From positions 97,570 through 161,569 of the forward strand of contig DASXTC010000037.1 of the NCBI GenBank assembly GCA_036505635.1: 64,000 bases of DNA, read 5' to 3'. Shown piece by piece: positions 19,678 through 29,069 of this stretch. A program made the position numbers and the translations under genes. The stretch comes from DASXTC01 sp036505635 (GTDB taxonomy: Bacteria; Acidobacteriota; Polarisedimenticolia; JACPZX01; DASXTC01). The notes beneath the pieces were generated by a model. It was not told where the DNA came from and made no database searches. It saw only the letters and a list, made by a program, of their open reading frames with translations. Each line of letters begins with the position of its first letter. Position 1 is the stretch's first letter.

Positions 19678-20567
19678 ACGCCACCGAGCAGGAAGTTGTT
19701 CGGGGCCGGCTTCGACCCGCTGTAGTCGTAAAACCCCTTGCCGCTCTTCTTGCCGAGCAGCCCCGCCATCACCATCCGCTTGAGCAGGGGCGGGCAGGCG
19801 AACCGACGCTCGCGGAACTCCTCGAAGAAGACGTTCGAGATGTAGTAGGTTGTGTCGAGGCCGACGAAATCGAGCAAGGTGAAGGGGCCCATCGGATAAC
19901 CGCAGCCCAGCTTCATCGCCTCATCGATCTCCTCGATCGAGCCGACCCCTTCCTCGATCGCCCGCACCGCGTCCAGGAGGTAGGGCACCAGGAGGCGGTT
20001 GACGATGAAGCCGGTCTTGTCGGAGGTGCGGATTGGCGTCTTACCCAGGTTCCGCACGAACGAGACCCCCTCCAGATAGACCTTATCGTCGGTCATGATG
20101 GTCCGGACCACCTCCACGAGCCTCATGAGGGGCACTGGATTGAAGAAGTGGAGTCCCAGGAACCGGTTTGGCCGCCTGGTGGCGGCGGCCAGCTCCGTGA
20201 TCGAGAGCGACGATGTGTTCGAGGCGAAGATCGCGGCCGGGCCGCAGACCGCGTCCAACCGGGCGAAGATCTCCTTCTTGGCCCCGAGGCTTTCCACCAC
20301 CGCCTCGATGACGAGGTCCCGGTCGGCCAGCCTGGACGGATCGGTGGTTCCCTTCAGGTTCGCGAGGGTCCTGTCGCGATCCTCGGCCGTGGTCTTGCCC
20401 TTCTCCACTCCACCGGACAGGAACCTGGCGACTCCCGCGAGGCCCTTGTCGAGGAGCTCCTGGGAAACCTCCAGGACGAGGGTGTCGTGGCCTGCCTGCG
20501 CGCAGACCTGGGCGATGCCGGACCCCATGAGCCCGCAACCCAGCACTCCCACTTTCGTGATCGCCAT
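19674..20567 (-). CDS. 3-hydroxybutyryl-CoA (3-hydroxyacyl-CoA) dehydrogenase
   Basis: The 297-aa product begins MAITKVGVLGCGLMGSGIAQ, a Rossmann NAD-binding loop. It continues with FASNTSSLSITELA, LHFFNPVPLMRLVEVV and TGFIVNRLLVPYL, the signatures of the family. The start at 20567 is preceded by GGAGGA with seven-base spacing, which decides it over the upstream ATG at 20600. It oxidises 3-hydroxyacyl-CoA between the hydratase and thiolase steps. Confidence 0.95.
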   Translation of the reverse strand: MAITKVGVLGCGLMGSGIAQVCAQAGHDTLVLEVSQELLDKGLAGVARFLSGGVEKGKTTAEDRDRTLANLKGTTDPSRLADRDLVIEAVVESLGAKKEIFARLDAVCGPAAIFASNTSSLSITELAAATRRPNRFLGLHFFNPVPLMRLVEVVRTIMTDDKVYLEGVSFVRNLGKTPIRTSDKTGFIVNRLLVPYLLDAVRAIEEGVGSIEEIDEAMKLGCGYPMGPFTLLDFVGLDTTYYISNVFFEEFRERRFACPPLLKRMVMAGLLGKKSGKGFYDYSGSKPAPNNFLLGGV

Positions 20568-20602
20568 CGGTGCTTCCTCCGATTCAACCCGACTCGCCAC
20601 CG

Positions 20603-21784
20603 CTATCGGGTGGACTCCACCAGCATCGCGATCCCCTGCCCGCCGCCGATGCAGGCCGAGGCGATCCCGAGGCGGGCGCCGCGCCGTCTCAGCTCGAGCA
20701 GCAGGGTCAGGACGAGCCGCGTCCCGGTGGCGCCCAGCGGATGGCCCAGCGCCACCGCGCCGCCGTTGACGTTGACCCGCTCCCGATCGAGCCCGAGCTC
20801 CTTCTCGACGGCCAGGTACTGAGCTGCGAAAGCCTCATTGATCTCGAACAGATCTATCTCGCGCAACGCGAGGCCCGTCTTCCTCAGAATGCCCCGGATC
20901 GCCGGCACCGGCCCGATCCCCATGAACCGAGGGTCCACGCCCTCGTAGTGCCACGCGAGGACCTTGCCCAGGCACTTGAGCCCGTCGCGCCGCGCCCGTT
21001 CGGCGCCGGCCACCACGACCGCGGCCGCGCCGTCCACGATCCCGCTGGCGTTGCCGGCAGTGACGAGCTGCGTCCCGAAGACGGGCGGCAGCATGGCCAG
21101 CCCCTCGAGGCTCGTGTCGGGCCGCATGTGGTCGTCGGTGTCGAACACAGTGGTCTTCCCCTTCTTGACGATCTCGATGGGGACGATCTCCTCGCCGAGC
21201 TTGCCGGCCTTCAGGGCGGCGTCGGCGAGGCGCTGGCTCCGGTGGGCGAAGACGTCGGCCTCCTGGCGCGTGATCCCCTTCTCGCGCGCGAGGAGATCCG
21301 CCGTTTGCGCCATCATCAGCCCGCAGTAGTTGTCCATCAGGGCCACGGTGAGGGAGTCCTCGAGTTTGCCCTCACCCAGGCGAAGGCCTGCGCGCAGGCC
21401 CCGGATCACGTGCGGAGCCTGGCTCATGCTCTCCATGCCACCGGCCAGCGCGATCTCGGCCTCACCGAGGCGGATCATCTGCGCGGCGGAGACGATCGAC
21501 TGGATGCCCGAGCCGCAGAGTCGGTTGACGGTCAGCGCGGGGACCTCGTGGGGCACGCCCGCCTTGAGCGCCACGTGGCGCGCGCCGTACACCGCGTTTC
21601 CGCTGCTCTGCTGTGCGTTGCCCATGACCACGTGGTCAACGGACGCGACGGGGACCTCGGAGCGGGCCAGCGCGGCTTTCGCGGCGATCGCCCCGAGCTC
21701 GATCTCGGTGTGGTCACGCAGAATGCCGTTGAACTCGCCCATCGCGGTGCGGGCGCCGTGCACGATCAGTACGTCGGGTGGCAT
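20603..21784 (-). CDS. Acetyl-CoA acetyltransferase (thiolase)
   Basis: The 393-aa product has the active-site cysteine in VNRLCGSGIQSIVSAAQMI, the His in NVNGGAVALGHPLGATGTR and the C-terminal cysteine in ASACIGGGQG. It cleaves 3-ketoacyl-CoA or condenses acetyl-CoA. The ATG at 21784 starts MPPDVLIVHGARTAMGEF, as expected. It is first in the run thiolase, 3-hydroxyacyl-CoA dehydrogenase, enoyl-CoA hydratase. Confidence 0.95.
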   Translation of the reverse strand: MPPDVLIVHGARTAMGEFNGILRDHTEIELGAIAAKAALARSEVPVASVDHVVMGNAQQSSGNAVYGARHVALKAGVPHEVPALTVNRLCGSGIQSIVSAAQMIRLGEAEIALAGGMESMSQAPHVIRGLRAGLRLGEGKLEDSLTVALMDNYCGLMMAQTADLLAREKGITRQEADVFAHRSQRLADAALKAGKLGEEIVPIEIVKKGKTTVFDTDDHMRPDTSLEGLAMLPPVFGTQLVTAGNASGIVDGAAAVVVAGAERARRDGLKCLGKVLAWHYEGVDPRFMGIGPVPAIRGILRKTGLALREIDLFEINEAFAAQYLAVEKELGLDRERVNVNGGAVALGHPLGATGTRLVLTLLLELRRRGARLGIASACIGGGQGIAMLVESTR

Positions 21785-21886
21785 CGAGGTTTTCCTCGCG
21801 GGGAGAGCGTTCTTGCGCATTCTAACAGAGGGGGATGGGCCCAGCAACACGGCGCCCCGCGCGGGAGGCGGGGCGGGCGGATCCAC

Positions 21887-22714
21887 TCAAGGGAGTGGTG
21901 CGGGCCTTCTGCCGGTGTGATGGACGGTCCGCCTGAAGTCCTCGCCTTCCAGGGTGATCACCTCGCACATCTCGTAGAGACGCGAGCGCAGGGCGTCGCC
22001 GATCTGCGAGCGCAGGTTCGGCTTCTCGCGCACACGCTCATCCGCGGGGTGGGACCTCGCGCCAATCTCGTCGTCCAGGTTCGAGGTGAAGATCGTGACG
22101 CGCCGCTCGTTGTATCTGTTGTTGATGATGTGCGAGAGGGTGTCCCTCACCCAGTCGGTCATCCTGGTCGAACCCAGGTCGTCCAGCACGAGCACCTCCG
22201 CGCCGAAGATGGGCTGCAGAACCTCCAGCTCGGTCGTCCCGGAGACGGCGTTGTAGGAGGCCTGGATCTCCTTCAGCAGATCGCGAAAGTCGTAGAAGAG
22301 CGCACGCGCGCCCTTGTCCTTCATCAGGCTCAGCAGAGCCGCGGCCGCCAGGTGGGTCTTGCCGACGCCGCAGGGACCCATCAGGAGCAGACCGGAGTCG
22401 TGGATCGGATACTCCTCGACGAACCTCCTGATATGCAGCTTGGCCAGGCTCAGCGAGGTGTTGAGATCGGCGAACTCCTCGAACGAGCAGCTCTGGTACC
22501 GGCGCGGGATTCTCGATTCCCGCAGGAGGCGTTCGACACGATCGGCGCCGAGGCAGGCGCAGCGGCGAGCGCGGGCGACACCGTCAGCGGACTCGATGAG
22601 CTCGAAACCGGTGCCGCCACACTGGGGGCACGCGCCGCTCCCCCTGATGTCAGTGGACGGCGTGGACGCGCCGGGCCGGATGCCGGGTCCTTCGGAAGCG
22701 TTCGGGGTGCCCAT
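21887..22714 (-). CDS. DnaC/IstB-like AAA+ ATPase with zinc ribbon
   Basis: The 275-aa product has an N-terminal zinc-ribbon motif (CPQCGGTGFEL ... RRCAC), Walker A GPCGVGKTHLAA, Walker B VLVLDDLGS and sensor region FTSNLDDEIGAR. This is the helicase-loader type of DnaC/DnaI rather than a transposon IstB, because no transposase is next to it. I chose ATG 22714, which clears the sigma factor stop; an ATG at 22756 would overlap that gene. Confidence 0.85.
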   Translation of the reverse strand: MGTPNASEGPGIRPGASTPSTDIRGSGACPQCGGTGFELIESADGVARARRCACLGADRVERLLRESRIPRRYQSCSFEEFADLNTSLSLAKLHIRRFVEEYPIHDSGLLLMGPCGVGKTHLAAAALLSLMKDKGARALFYDFRDLLKEIQASYNAVSGTTELEVLQPIFGAEVLVLDDLGSTRMTDWVRDTLSHIINNRYNERRVTIFTSNLDDEIGARSHPADERVREKPNLRSQIGDALRSRLYEMCEVITLEGEDFRRTVHHTGRRPAPLP

Positions 22715-22725
22715 TGAACGGGACC

Positions 22726-23586
22726 TTAGTTCAAGTAACCGCGGAGCTGCTGGCACTTCTGTGAGCGATTGAGCTTGTCCAGAGCCTGCGCCTCGATCTG
22801 CCGGATGCGTTCCCTGGAGAGGTTCATCATCTCGCCGATCTCCTTGAGCGTCTTTGGCTCCTCCCCGTCGAGCCCGAACCGGAGCTTGACGACCTTCTCC
22901 TCCTTCGGGTCGAGCTCGTCGAGGGCCGCGTGCAGCAGCGTCTTGAGCGAGGACTTCAGGAGCAAGGTGTCGGCCGAGGGCATCATGTCCTGCTCGAGCT
23001 TGTCCGACAGGTGGAAGTCGTGCTCCTCGTCGATGACGGTGCTCAGCGACACGTTGTCGTCCGCGACTCGGAGCAGGGAGAGCACCTCGTCCACCGTGAT
23101 CTCGAGTCGGGCCGCGATCTCATCCGGGTTCGGGCTGCGCTCCAGCTCGAGCGTCAGGGTCGAGATGGTCTTGCCGATCCGGTACAGGAGGTTCGCCTGC
23201 TTCTGAGGAAGCCTGAACGCCCCGCTCTGATCGGAAAGGGCGTGGATGATCGCCTGTCGAACCCACCACACCGCGTAGGTGATGAACTTGACATTCTTCT
23301 TGGGGTCGAAGCGCTTGGCCGCCTCGATCAGGCCGATGTTGCCTTCGTTGATCAGGTCGAGGAAGGAGAGACCGCACCCCCGGTACTTCTTCGCGAAGCT
23401 CACCACGAACCGGAGATTGGCCTCCACGAGCTTCTTGAGGGATTCCCTGTCCCCCTTACGGATCTTCGCGCCGAGCTTCTTCTCCTCATCGGCGGTGATC
23501 CGAGGGAGCCTGGAGATCTCCTGCAGGTACTTCTTGAGGCTCTGTGAACTGGAGGTCCCGCGTTGGGACCGCGACTGTTCGTCCAT
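22726..23586 (-). CDS. RNA polymerase sigma-70 family factor (RpoD/RpoS-like)
   Basis: The 286-aa product has region 1.2 (LKKYLQEISRLPRITADEEK), region 2 (GLSFLDLINEGNIGLIEAAK, FITYAVWWVRQAIIHALSDQ), region 3 and region 4 (LKEIGEMMNLSRERIRQIEA). It lacks the long non-conserved region of a primary RpoD, so it resembles group 2 factors, although in this lineage it could serve as a major factor. A DnaC-like gene follows 12 bp downstream. Confidence 0.92.
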   Translation of the reverse strand: MDEQSRSQRGTSSSQSLKKYLQEISRLPRITADEEKKLGAKIRKGDRESLKKLVEANLRFVVSFAKKYRGCGLSFLDLINEGNIGLIEAAKRFDPKKNVKFITYAVWWVRQAIIHALSDQSGAFRLPQKQANLLYRIGKTISTLTLELERSPNPDEIAARLEITVDEVLSLLRVADDNVSLSTVIDEEHDFHLSDKLEQDMMPSADTLLLKSSLKTLLHAALDELDPKEEKVVKLRFGLDGEEPKTLKEIGEMMNLSRERIRQIEAQALDKLNRSQKCQQLRGYLN

Positions 23587-23803
23587 GCTCGAGAGGCGAC
23601 CCTATGCGTGGGGAGTGGAACCCTGTTCCCGAGAAACGGGCAATACTACTACATCCGCGCGCTTCGGGACACACTCTTTCGGTGAGCGAGCGTGAAGACA
23701 GGCCCCGAGGCGTCGCGACGTCGTCCTCATCCGCTCTATCGGCATCCCGGGCGTCGGACCTGAGTGGAATGCCCCTCCCCGGCCCTGCGAACGAGGCCGG
23801 CGG

Positions 23804-25714
23804 TTACTTCTTCTCGTCGGCGTCCACGTACTCGGCGTCGATGACCTCGCCGTCCTTCGTCTGACCGGCACCGGCCGCCGCCCCGGCGGTCGCGGAGCCC
23901 TCGGCCCGCGACCCCGCGGCCTCCCGGTACATGATCTCCGCGATCTGGTGGGAGGCCTTGGTGAGCCGGTCGGCGGCCTCGTTGATGCGTTCGAGACCTC
24001 CCTCCTGGACGGCCTTCTTGACGTCGGCGATCGCCTCCTCGACGCCGCGGATCTCTTCGGCGGGGAGCTTGGCCCTGTTCTCGGCGATCACCTTCTCGGT
24101 CGTATAGACGAGGTTGTCGGCGCGATTCTTCGCCTCCGCCTCCTCCCGCAGGCGCCGGTCCTCGGCGGAATGCTCCGAGGCCTCCGACGTCATGCGCTCG
24201 ACCTCGTCCTTGTTGAGGCCGCTCGAGGTCTCGATCCGTATCGACTGCTCCTTGCCGGTACCGACGTCCTTCGCCGAGACGTGCAGGATGCCGTTGGCGT
24301 CGATGTCGAAGGTGACCTCGATCTGAGGCAGGCCCCTCGGCGCCGGCGGGATCCCGACGAGGTGGAACCTTCCCAGCGAGCGGTTGTACCGTGCCATCTC
24401 GCGCTCGCCCTGCAGAACGTGGATCTCCACGCTCGTCTGGCTGTCGGCCGCCGTGGAGAAGACCTCGCTCTTACGGGTTGGGATGGTCGTGTTGCGGTCG
24501 ATGAGCTTGGTGAAGACCCCACCGAGGGTCTCGATGCCCAGGGACAGCGGGGTGACGTCCAGCAGCAGCACGTCCTTCACCTCCCCCGCCAGCACGCCGG
24601 CCTGCACCGCGGCGCCCACCGCGACCACTTCGTCGGGGTTGACGCCCTTGCACGGCTCCTTGTCGAACAGCTCGCGCACGATCTGCTGCACGCGCGGTAT
24701 GCGCGTCGAGCCGCCCACCAGGACGACCTCATTGATGTCCCGGGCGGTCTTGCCCGCGTCCTTCAGAGCCATCTTGCAGGGACCGACGGTGCGCTGAAAG
24801 ATCTCCTCGCAGAGCTGCTCGAACTTGGCGCGGCTCAGCTTCATCACGAGGTGCTTCGGTCCGGTGGCGTCGGCCGTGATGAAGGGCAGGTTGATCTCGG
24901 TCTCCACGACGGTGGAGAGCTCGCACTTGGCCTTTTCGGCCGCCTCCTTGAGACGCTGTGTCGCAATCTTGTCGTGACCCAGGTCGATCCCCTGGTCCTT
25001 CTTGAATTCCGAGACGATCCACTCGATGATCCGGTGATCCAGATCGTCGCCGCCCAGGTGGGTGTCCCCGTTCGTGGCCTTGACCTCCACCACCCCCTCT
25101 CCCACCTCGAGGATCGAGATGTCGAAGGTCCCGCCGCCGAAGTCGTAGACGGCGATGGTCTCATCCTTCTTGCGATCGAGGCCGTAGGCCAGGGCTGCCG
25201 CGGTCGGCTCGTTGACGATCCGCTCCACCTTGAGCCCCGCGATCTCACCGGCGTCCTTGGTCGCCTGGCGCTGAGAGTCGTTGAAGTACGCGGGGACCGT
25301 GATGACGGCGCGCTCGACCTTCTGGCCGAGGTAGGCTTCGGCCGACTCCTTCATCTTCATGAGGATGCGCGCGGAGATCTCCGGTGGGGAGTACTGCTTG
25401 CCCTGTATCTTGACGCGCACGTCGTTGGTGCTGGAGGCGACAACTTCGTAGGGAACCCTCTTGATCTCTTCGCCAATCTCGTCGATGCGGCGCCCCATGA
25501 ACCGCTTGATCGAGAAGACGGTGTTGAGGGGATTCGTGATCGCCTGTCTCTTGGCCACCTGGCCGACGAGACGTTCCCCCTTGTCGGTGATCGCGAAGAC
25601 CGAAGGGGTCGTCCGACCGCCTTCCGCGTTGGGTATGACGACCGGCTTGCCCCCCTCCATCACGGCCACCACCGAATTCGTGGTTCCCAGATCGATCCCG
25701 ATGAGCTTGCTCAT
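23804..25714 (-). CDS. dnaK: Chaperone protein DnaK (Hsp70)
   Basis: The 636-aa product starts MSKLIGIDLGTTNSVVAVME. AVYDFGGGTFDISILE and VLLVGGSTRIPRVQ (as VVLVGGSTRIP) are the Hsp70 ATPase signatures. The tail is acidic (DAEYVDADEKK). It folds and protects proteins with DnaJ and GrpE, neither of which is adjacent. A strong sigma-70-like promoter and an AGGAGG ribosome-binding site precede it; no CIRCE inverted repeat is evident. Confidence 0.97.
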   Translation of the reverse strand: MSKLIGIDLGTTNSVVAVMEGGKPVVIPNAEGGRTTPSVFAITDKGERLVGQVAKRQAITNPLNTVFSIKRFMGRRIDEIGEEIKRVPYEVVASSTNDVRVKIQGKQYSPPEISARILMKMKESAEAYLGQKVERAVITVPAYFNDSQRQATKDAGEIAGLKVERIVNEPTAAALAYGLDRKKDETIAVYDFGGGTFDISILEVGEGVVEVKATNGDTHLGGDDLDHRIIEWIVSEFKKDQGIDLGHDKIATQRLKEAAEKAKCELSTVVETEINLPFITADATGPKHLVMKLSRAKFEQLCEEIFQRTVGPCKMALKDAGKTARDINEVVLVGGSTRIPRVQQIVRELFDKEPCKGVNPDEVVAVGAAVQAGVLAGEVKDVLLLDVTPLSLGIETLGGVFTKLIDRNTTIPTRKSEVFSTAADSQTSVEIHVLQGEREMARYNRSLGRFHLVGIPPAPRGLPQIEVTFDIDANGILHVSAKDVGTGKEQSIRIETSSGLNKDEVERMTSEASEHSAEDRRLREEAEAKNRADNLVYTTEKVIAENRAKLPAEEIRGVEEAIADVKKAVQEGGLERINEAADRLTKASHQIAEIMYREAAGSRAEGSATAGAAAGAGQTKDGEVIDAEYVDADEKK

Positions 25715-25759
25715 CCTGTCCTCCTGTCGTGGCCGTCGATTCGAGTTTGGCCGCGCGCG

Positions 25760-25788
25760 ACTATAAGACGGTGTCTGGAGGGTGTCAA
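25760..25788 (-). promoter_or_regulatory. dnaK promoter (sigma-70 type)
   Basis: On the minus strand there is -35 TTGACA (25783-25788), a 17-bp spacer and -10 TATAGT (25760-25765), about 46 bp upstream of the dnaK ATG. The match to the housekeeping consensus suggests substantial constitutive expression. Confidence 0.75.
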
Positions 25789-25837
25789 GAAGGCGCAGGG
25801 CGGGCAGCGCGCATGTAACTGACTGGAAAGCAGTGAG

Positions 25838-27142
25838 TTAACGGCGCGGTGGATCGGGGACCGAAGGGACGAGCCTTGCGGCATCCGCGGGCGGCTCGCG
25901 CGTCTCGGCCGGCGCGGGCTGGACACGGCCCCGGGAGATCGAGCGGGTGGGATTCTCGACGCCCCCCGCGTCATAGGCGATGATCCGGTACCCTTCGGTG
26001 GTCGAGATGAACCCCAGACTGCGGCCCCAGGGGTCGTGCAACGTCGTCTCGCACACCAGCCGTCCCTTCACCAGATCCTTCAGGTCGTCGGGGTAGAACC
26101 CTTTCTGCAAGTAGTAGATCTCGACCGCCTCGTCGAGCCGGTCGATGCGGTTTCGGGTGATGAGATCGTGAATCATGTCGATCGACCCGGCCGGCACCAT
26201 CAGCCGCGGCGAGCCCGGCATCGGGCTGTCGCTCATCGTCAGCAGTGAGAAGAGCACCGCGGCCGCGAGGGCCGCGTAGCCGAGACGTTCCAGGATGGGG
26301 CCCGCCCTGCGTCGCGCGGGCTCCGCTCCGAGGCTCTCCGTCCGATCCACCCCGAGGATGAGGTTCCGGCTCAGCATGTCGTAGAGGATCCGGCAGGTCT
26401 CGAAGTCGCCCATGCGGACCCGATCGATGATCTCCTGCACGCTTCGCCGGCCGTCGATCTGCTCGTAGATCACCGCCGCATCCTTGGGCAGCCTCAGGCC
26501 CTCGGTCGAGGCCGGCGCCTGCGTTCTGCCGTGGCCGGAGAGCGTGACGTCGAGATCTTCCGTGAGATCGTCCTCCCGGTCGACGATGACCGGCTGCACC
26601 TCGGGTCGTGTCTTGCGAAGGACGATGTCGAAGGAGGGAATCTTTCTCTCGATGATCGGCCACTCGTCGATCATCCGGATGCCTTCCATCAGGATGTTCT
26701 CGGCGCTCAGCGGCGTGAAGTGCTCCCGGTCGTACTCGACCGTCTCCTCCTGATTGAAGTGATACTCGCCGTCCTTCCACCGGAAGAGGCGGTAGACGAT
26801 CTGCGTTATCTGGAGGCGCAGGGCCTCCTTCAGGTCGCCCTCCGTGATCAGCCGGTCCTTGACCAGGATGTAGCCGAGACGCAGGAGGGTCTCCTTCTGG
26901 GTCTTGAGCGCCGCGGAGAGCTGCGCCTGCGAAACGCGTCCCGACTTGACGAGCACCGTTCCGAGGCGATCTTCGAGGTTCTTGTTGAGCGAGTCGGCCG
27001 AAACGACGCACCCGTTGAGGAAGGAGACGGTCACCTCCTCACCAGCGTACTTCAGCGTGAGGACGCCCGTCTTCTTCTGGATGCCGATGAGCTGGAAGAT
27101 GTCGGCCAGGCTGAAGTCGCGCAGCGTTCCTTCAAGAGCCAT
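25838..27142 (-). CDS. DUF4388 (PATAN) protein with transmembrane segment and pseudopilin-like tail
   Basis: The 434-aa product starts MALEGTLRDFSLADIFQLIG, the DUF4388 opening, followed by a GspE-N-like helical part (LGTVLVKSGRVSQAQLSAAL). A single membrane segment sits near 285-300. The end (GFYPDDLKDLVKGRLVCETT ... DPWGRSLGFISTTEGYRIIA) resembles the C-terminus of major pseudopilins such as GspG. The combination suggests a signalling or assembly role linked to a pilus or type II secretion system, but no such genes are nearby. It overlaps the upstream TPR gene by 11 bp. Confidence 0.75.
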   Translation of the reverse strand: MALEGTLRDFSLADIFQLIGIQKKTGVLTLKYAGEEVTVSFLNGCVVSADSLNKNLEDRLGTVLVKSGRVSQAQLSAALKTQKETLLRLGYILVKDRLITEGDLKEALRLQITQIVYRLFRWKDGEYHFNQEETVEYDREHFTPLSAENILMEGIRMIDEWPIIERKIPSFDIVLRKTRPEVQPVIVDREDDLTEDLDVTLSGHGRTQAPASTEGLRLPKDAAVIYEQIDGRRSVQEIIDRVRMGDFETCRILYDMLSRNLILGVDRTESLGAEPARRRAGPILERLGYAALAAAVLFSLLTMSDSPMPGSPRLMVPAGSIDMIHDLITRNRIDRLDEAVEIYYLQKGFYPDDLKDLVKGRLVCETTLHDPWGRSLGFISTTEGYRIIAYDAGGVENPTRSISRGRVQPAPAETREPPADAARLVPSVPDPPRR

Positions 27143-29069
27143 TGACGTCCCCCGTGGCCGCCCGTCGGCGCGTGGATGTGCTGTTGCCCACGATCCACAG
27201 GATGACCATCACACAGCAGGAGAGCACCACCCCGGGCGGAGCCAGATCGGTGACCGGCACCCGGGGCGGCTGAAGGAGGCGATCCCTCGCGGCCAGGAAG
27301 ATGATCGTGATCACCCAACCCATCATCAGAGAGAAGCCGAGCGCCAGACGTCCCGCAAGGATCTGCCCCGCTCCGGGAAGCACGAACGAGATGATCCGTC
27401 TCGTCGCCGAGCCCAGCCGCTCCCGCCGCTCCAGGCGGGCGCGCCCCTCGGTGCGCGCCTCGGCGGTGAGCCCCTCCTTCTTGACGAAGAGGTGGACGCA
27501 TCGCGCGCAGAGTCCAGACGCCCCCTGGTCCACGCGGCAGCGAGCGCAGTGGGGCCGCGCGCATCGGGTGCAGGTCTCGGCCTGGCGCGTGGAGCCCCCC
27601 GCGCTCAACAGCAGCGCGAGGATCAGTCCGGCGCCGCTGGCGAGGCTGAGGGCGTTACCGAGAGTGCGGAGCCTCTGCGAGGAGGATTCGTCGCCTTGGC
27701 GGAGCGAGACCTTGATCCGGTTGAGGCTGGCGGGCTCCTCCAGCAGGAGGTCGCCGATCTGCTCGCCCTTCTTCCGTGCGAGGAGACGCCCCGTGAGCGT
27801 GTGATCGATCTCCCGGGCCTTGGCAAGGCTGGCATCCGCCTCGGCGAAATGCAGCAGCTCCGTCTGGGCGAGATAGAGATTCCAGTAGGCCGAGGTCTGG
27901 TCCGGCTGGATCTGCGCGGCCTTCTTGTAGTGATTCGCGGCCTGCGCCCACTCGCCCAGCCTGTAATAGACGTTGCCCACGTCCACCAGCGCCGAGGTGC
28001 TCGCCGGGTTCCCGTCCAGGACGCGCTGATACTCGTCGAACGCTTCGCCCAGCAGGTCCCCCTTGGCGTAGGCAGTGCCCAGCAGGAGGTGAAGCTCCGG
28101 CTGATCGTCGTGGGCCGCCACCACCTGCTTGAGCTGGCGCAGCGTCTCGGGGTTGTAGCCAGCCTGCATCGCCGAAACCACCACGCGAATTTCCGGATCG
28201 GTGGAGGCCTGCACCCGGTCGATCACGGCCATCACGCCCAGGGGGGAGAGCCCGGTCATCAGGAAGATCCCGGCCGCCACGGTCTTCTCGGGCAGACGCA
28301 TGTAACGGAAACAGAGCGCCAGCCAGTAGAGAATCAGCCAGAAGCCTCCCGCCCAGAGGAGAAGCGGCAGAAGGAAGATCGTCCAGGCCGCCAGCCGCGC
28401 GCCCCCCTCCGGCATCCTGCGGCGCGCCGCCTCGAACAGGTCGTGCCTCAGGCGTGCCTGACACCGCGCGATCACCACCAGACTGAATGCCACCATCCCG
28501 GCCAGGATGCCGAAGGCGGCGACCACGGTGAAGTTGGTTATCTGGACCTCGTCCGTGGTGAACCGCGCCCACGAGAGACCGAGCCCTCGACGGTATTCCG
28601 TGATGAAGGGATAGATCCCCCGCCCCGCGCGCAGCAGGCTCCAGGCGTATCCGAACTGGGCCTGGGGCAGGTACGGGTCGAAGGCGCGCGCCAGATCGAA
28701 GGCCTCGCGTGCCCGTTCGTAGTTGCCCTCCCTCAGATTCTCGTACCCTTCGTAAGCGAACCCCCGCGCGATCATCCGGTCGGCGGTGATCCCCTCCTGC
28801 TGCATGTAGGCACGCAGCTCCTCCACGCGCGCCTCCGCCGTGACCGTGTCGGAGGTTTCCAGTGCCGCCTTGCGCGCGAACCAGAGGTGGAGGACCTTCG
28901 CGCGAATCCCCTCGGCGCTGTCGTGCCGGGACTGCGCAGCGGATCCCTCGGCCGCGGAGATCCCCTCCTGGATGACGACGGTGGGCGGCTCGGAGTCGGC
29001 CGGGGGAGGGTCCTGGGCCGCCACGGCCGGAGCCAGAAGAACCAGGAGGGCCGCGAGGGCGAGAATCAG
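27132..29069 (-). CDS. TPR-repeat multi-pass membrane protein with cysteine-rich motif
   Basis: The protein has a signal-like N-terminus (ILALAALLVLLAPAVAAQDP), a first TPR block, membrane segments (AAFGILAGMVAFSLVVIA, LAAWTIFLLPLLLWAGGFW), a second TPR block, a zinc-ribbon-like cysteine cluster (CTRCARPHCARC) and C-terminal membrane segments. No ATG, GTG or TTG precedes the signal sequence in this frame. The best candidate is a CTG at 29069 that overlaps the DUF1844 stop as CTGA; a GTG inside the signal peptide (VAAQDP) is the only usual alternative. The much longer frame up to 30044 covers other genes. Function unknown. Confidence 0.7.
   Translation of the reverse strand: MILALAALLVLLAPAVAAQDPPPADSEPPTVVIQEGISAAEGSAAQSRHDSAEGIRAKVLHLWFARKAALETSDTVTAEARVEELRAYMQQEGITADRMIARGFAYEGYENLREGNYERAREAFDLARAFDPYLPQAQFGYAWSLLRAGRGIYPFITEYRRGLGLSWARFTTDEVQITNFTVVAAFGILAGMVAFSLVVIARCQARLRHDLFEAARRRMPEGGARLAAWTIFLLPLLLWAGGFWLILYWLALCFRYMRLPEKTVAAGIFLMTGLSPLGVMAVIDRVQASTDPEIRVVVSAMQAGYNPETLRQLKQVVAAHDDQPELHLLLGTAYAKGDLLGEAFDEYQRVLDGNPASTSALVDVGNVYYRLGEWAQAANHYKKAAQIQPDQTSAYWNLYLAQTELLHFAEADASLAKAREIDHTLTGRLLARKKGEQIGDLLLEEPASLNRIKVSLRQGDESSSQRLRTLGNALSLASGAGLILALLLSAGGSTRQAETCTRCARPHCARCRVDQGASGLCARCVHLFVKKEGLTAEARTEGRARLERRERLGSATRRIISFVLPGAGQILAGRLALGFSLMMGWVITIIFLAARDRLLQPPRVPVTDLAPPGVVLSCCVMVILWIVGNSTSTRRRAATGDVNGS

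Noticed and set aside
20570..25822. Long plus-strand frames opposite thiolase, DnaC-like and dnaK genes
   Set aside because: They are histidine/arginine-rich complements of strongly recognised genes with no family resemblance.
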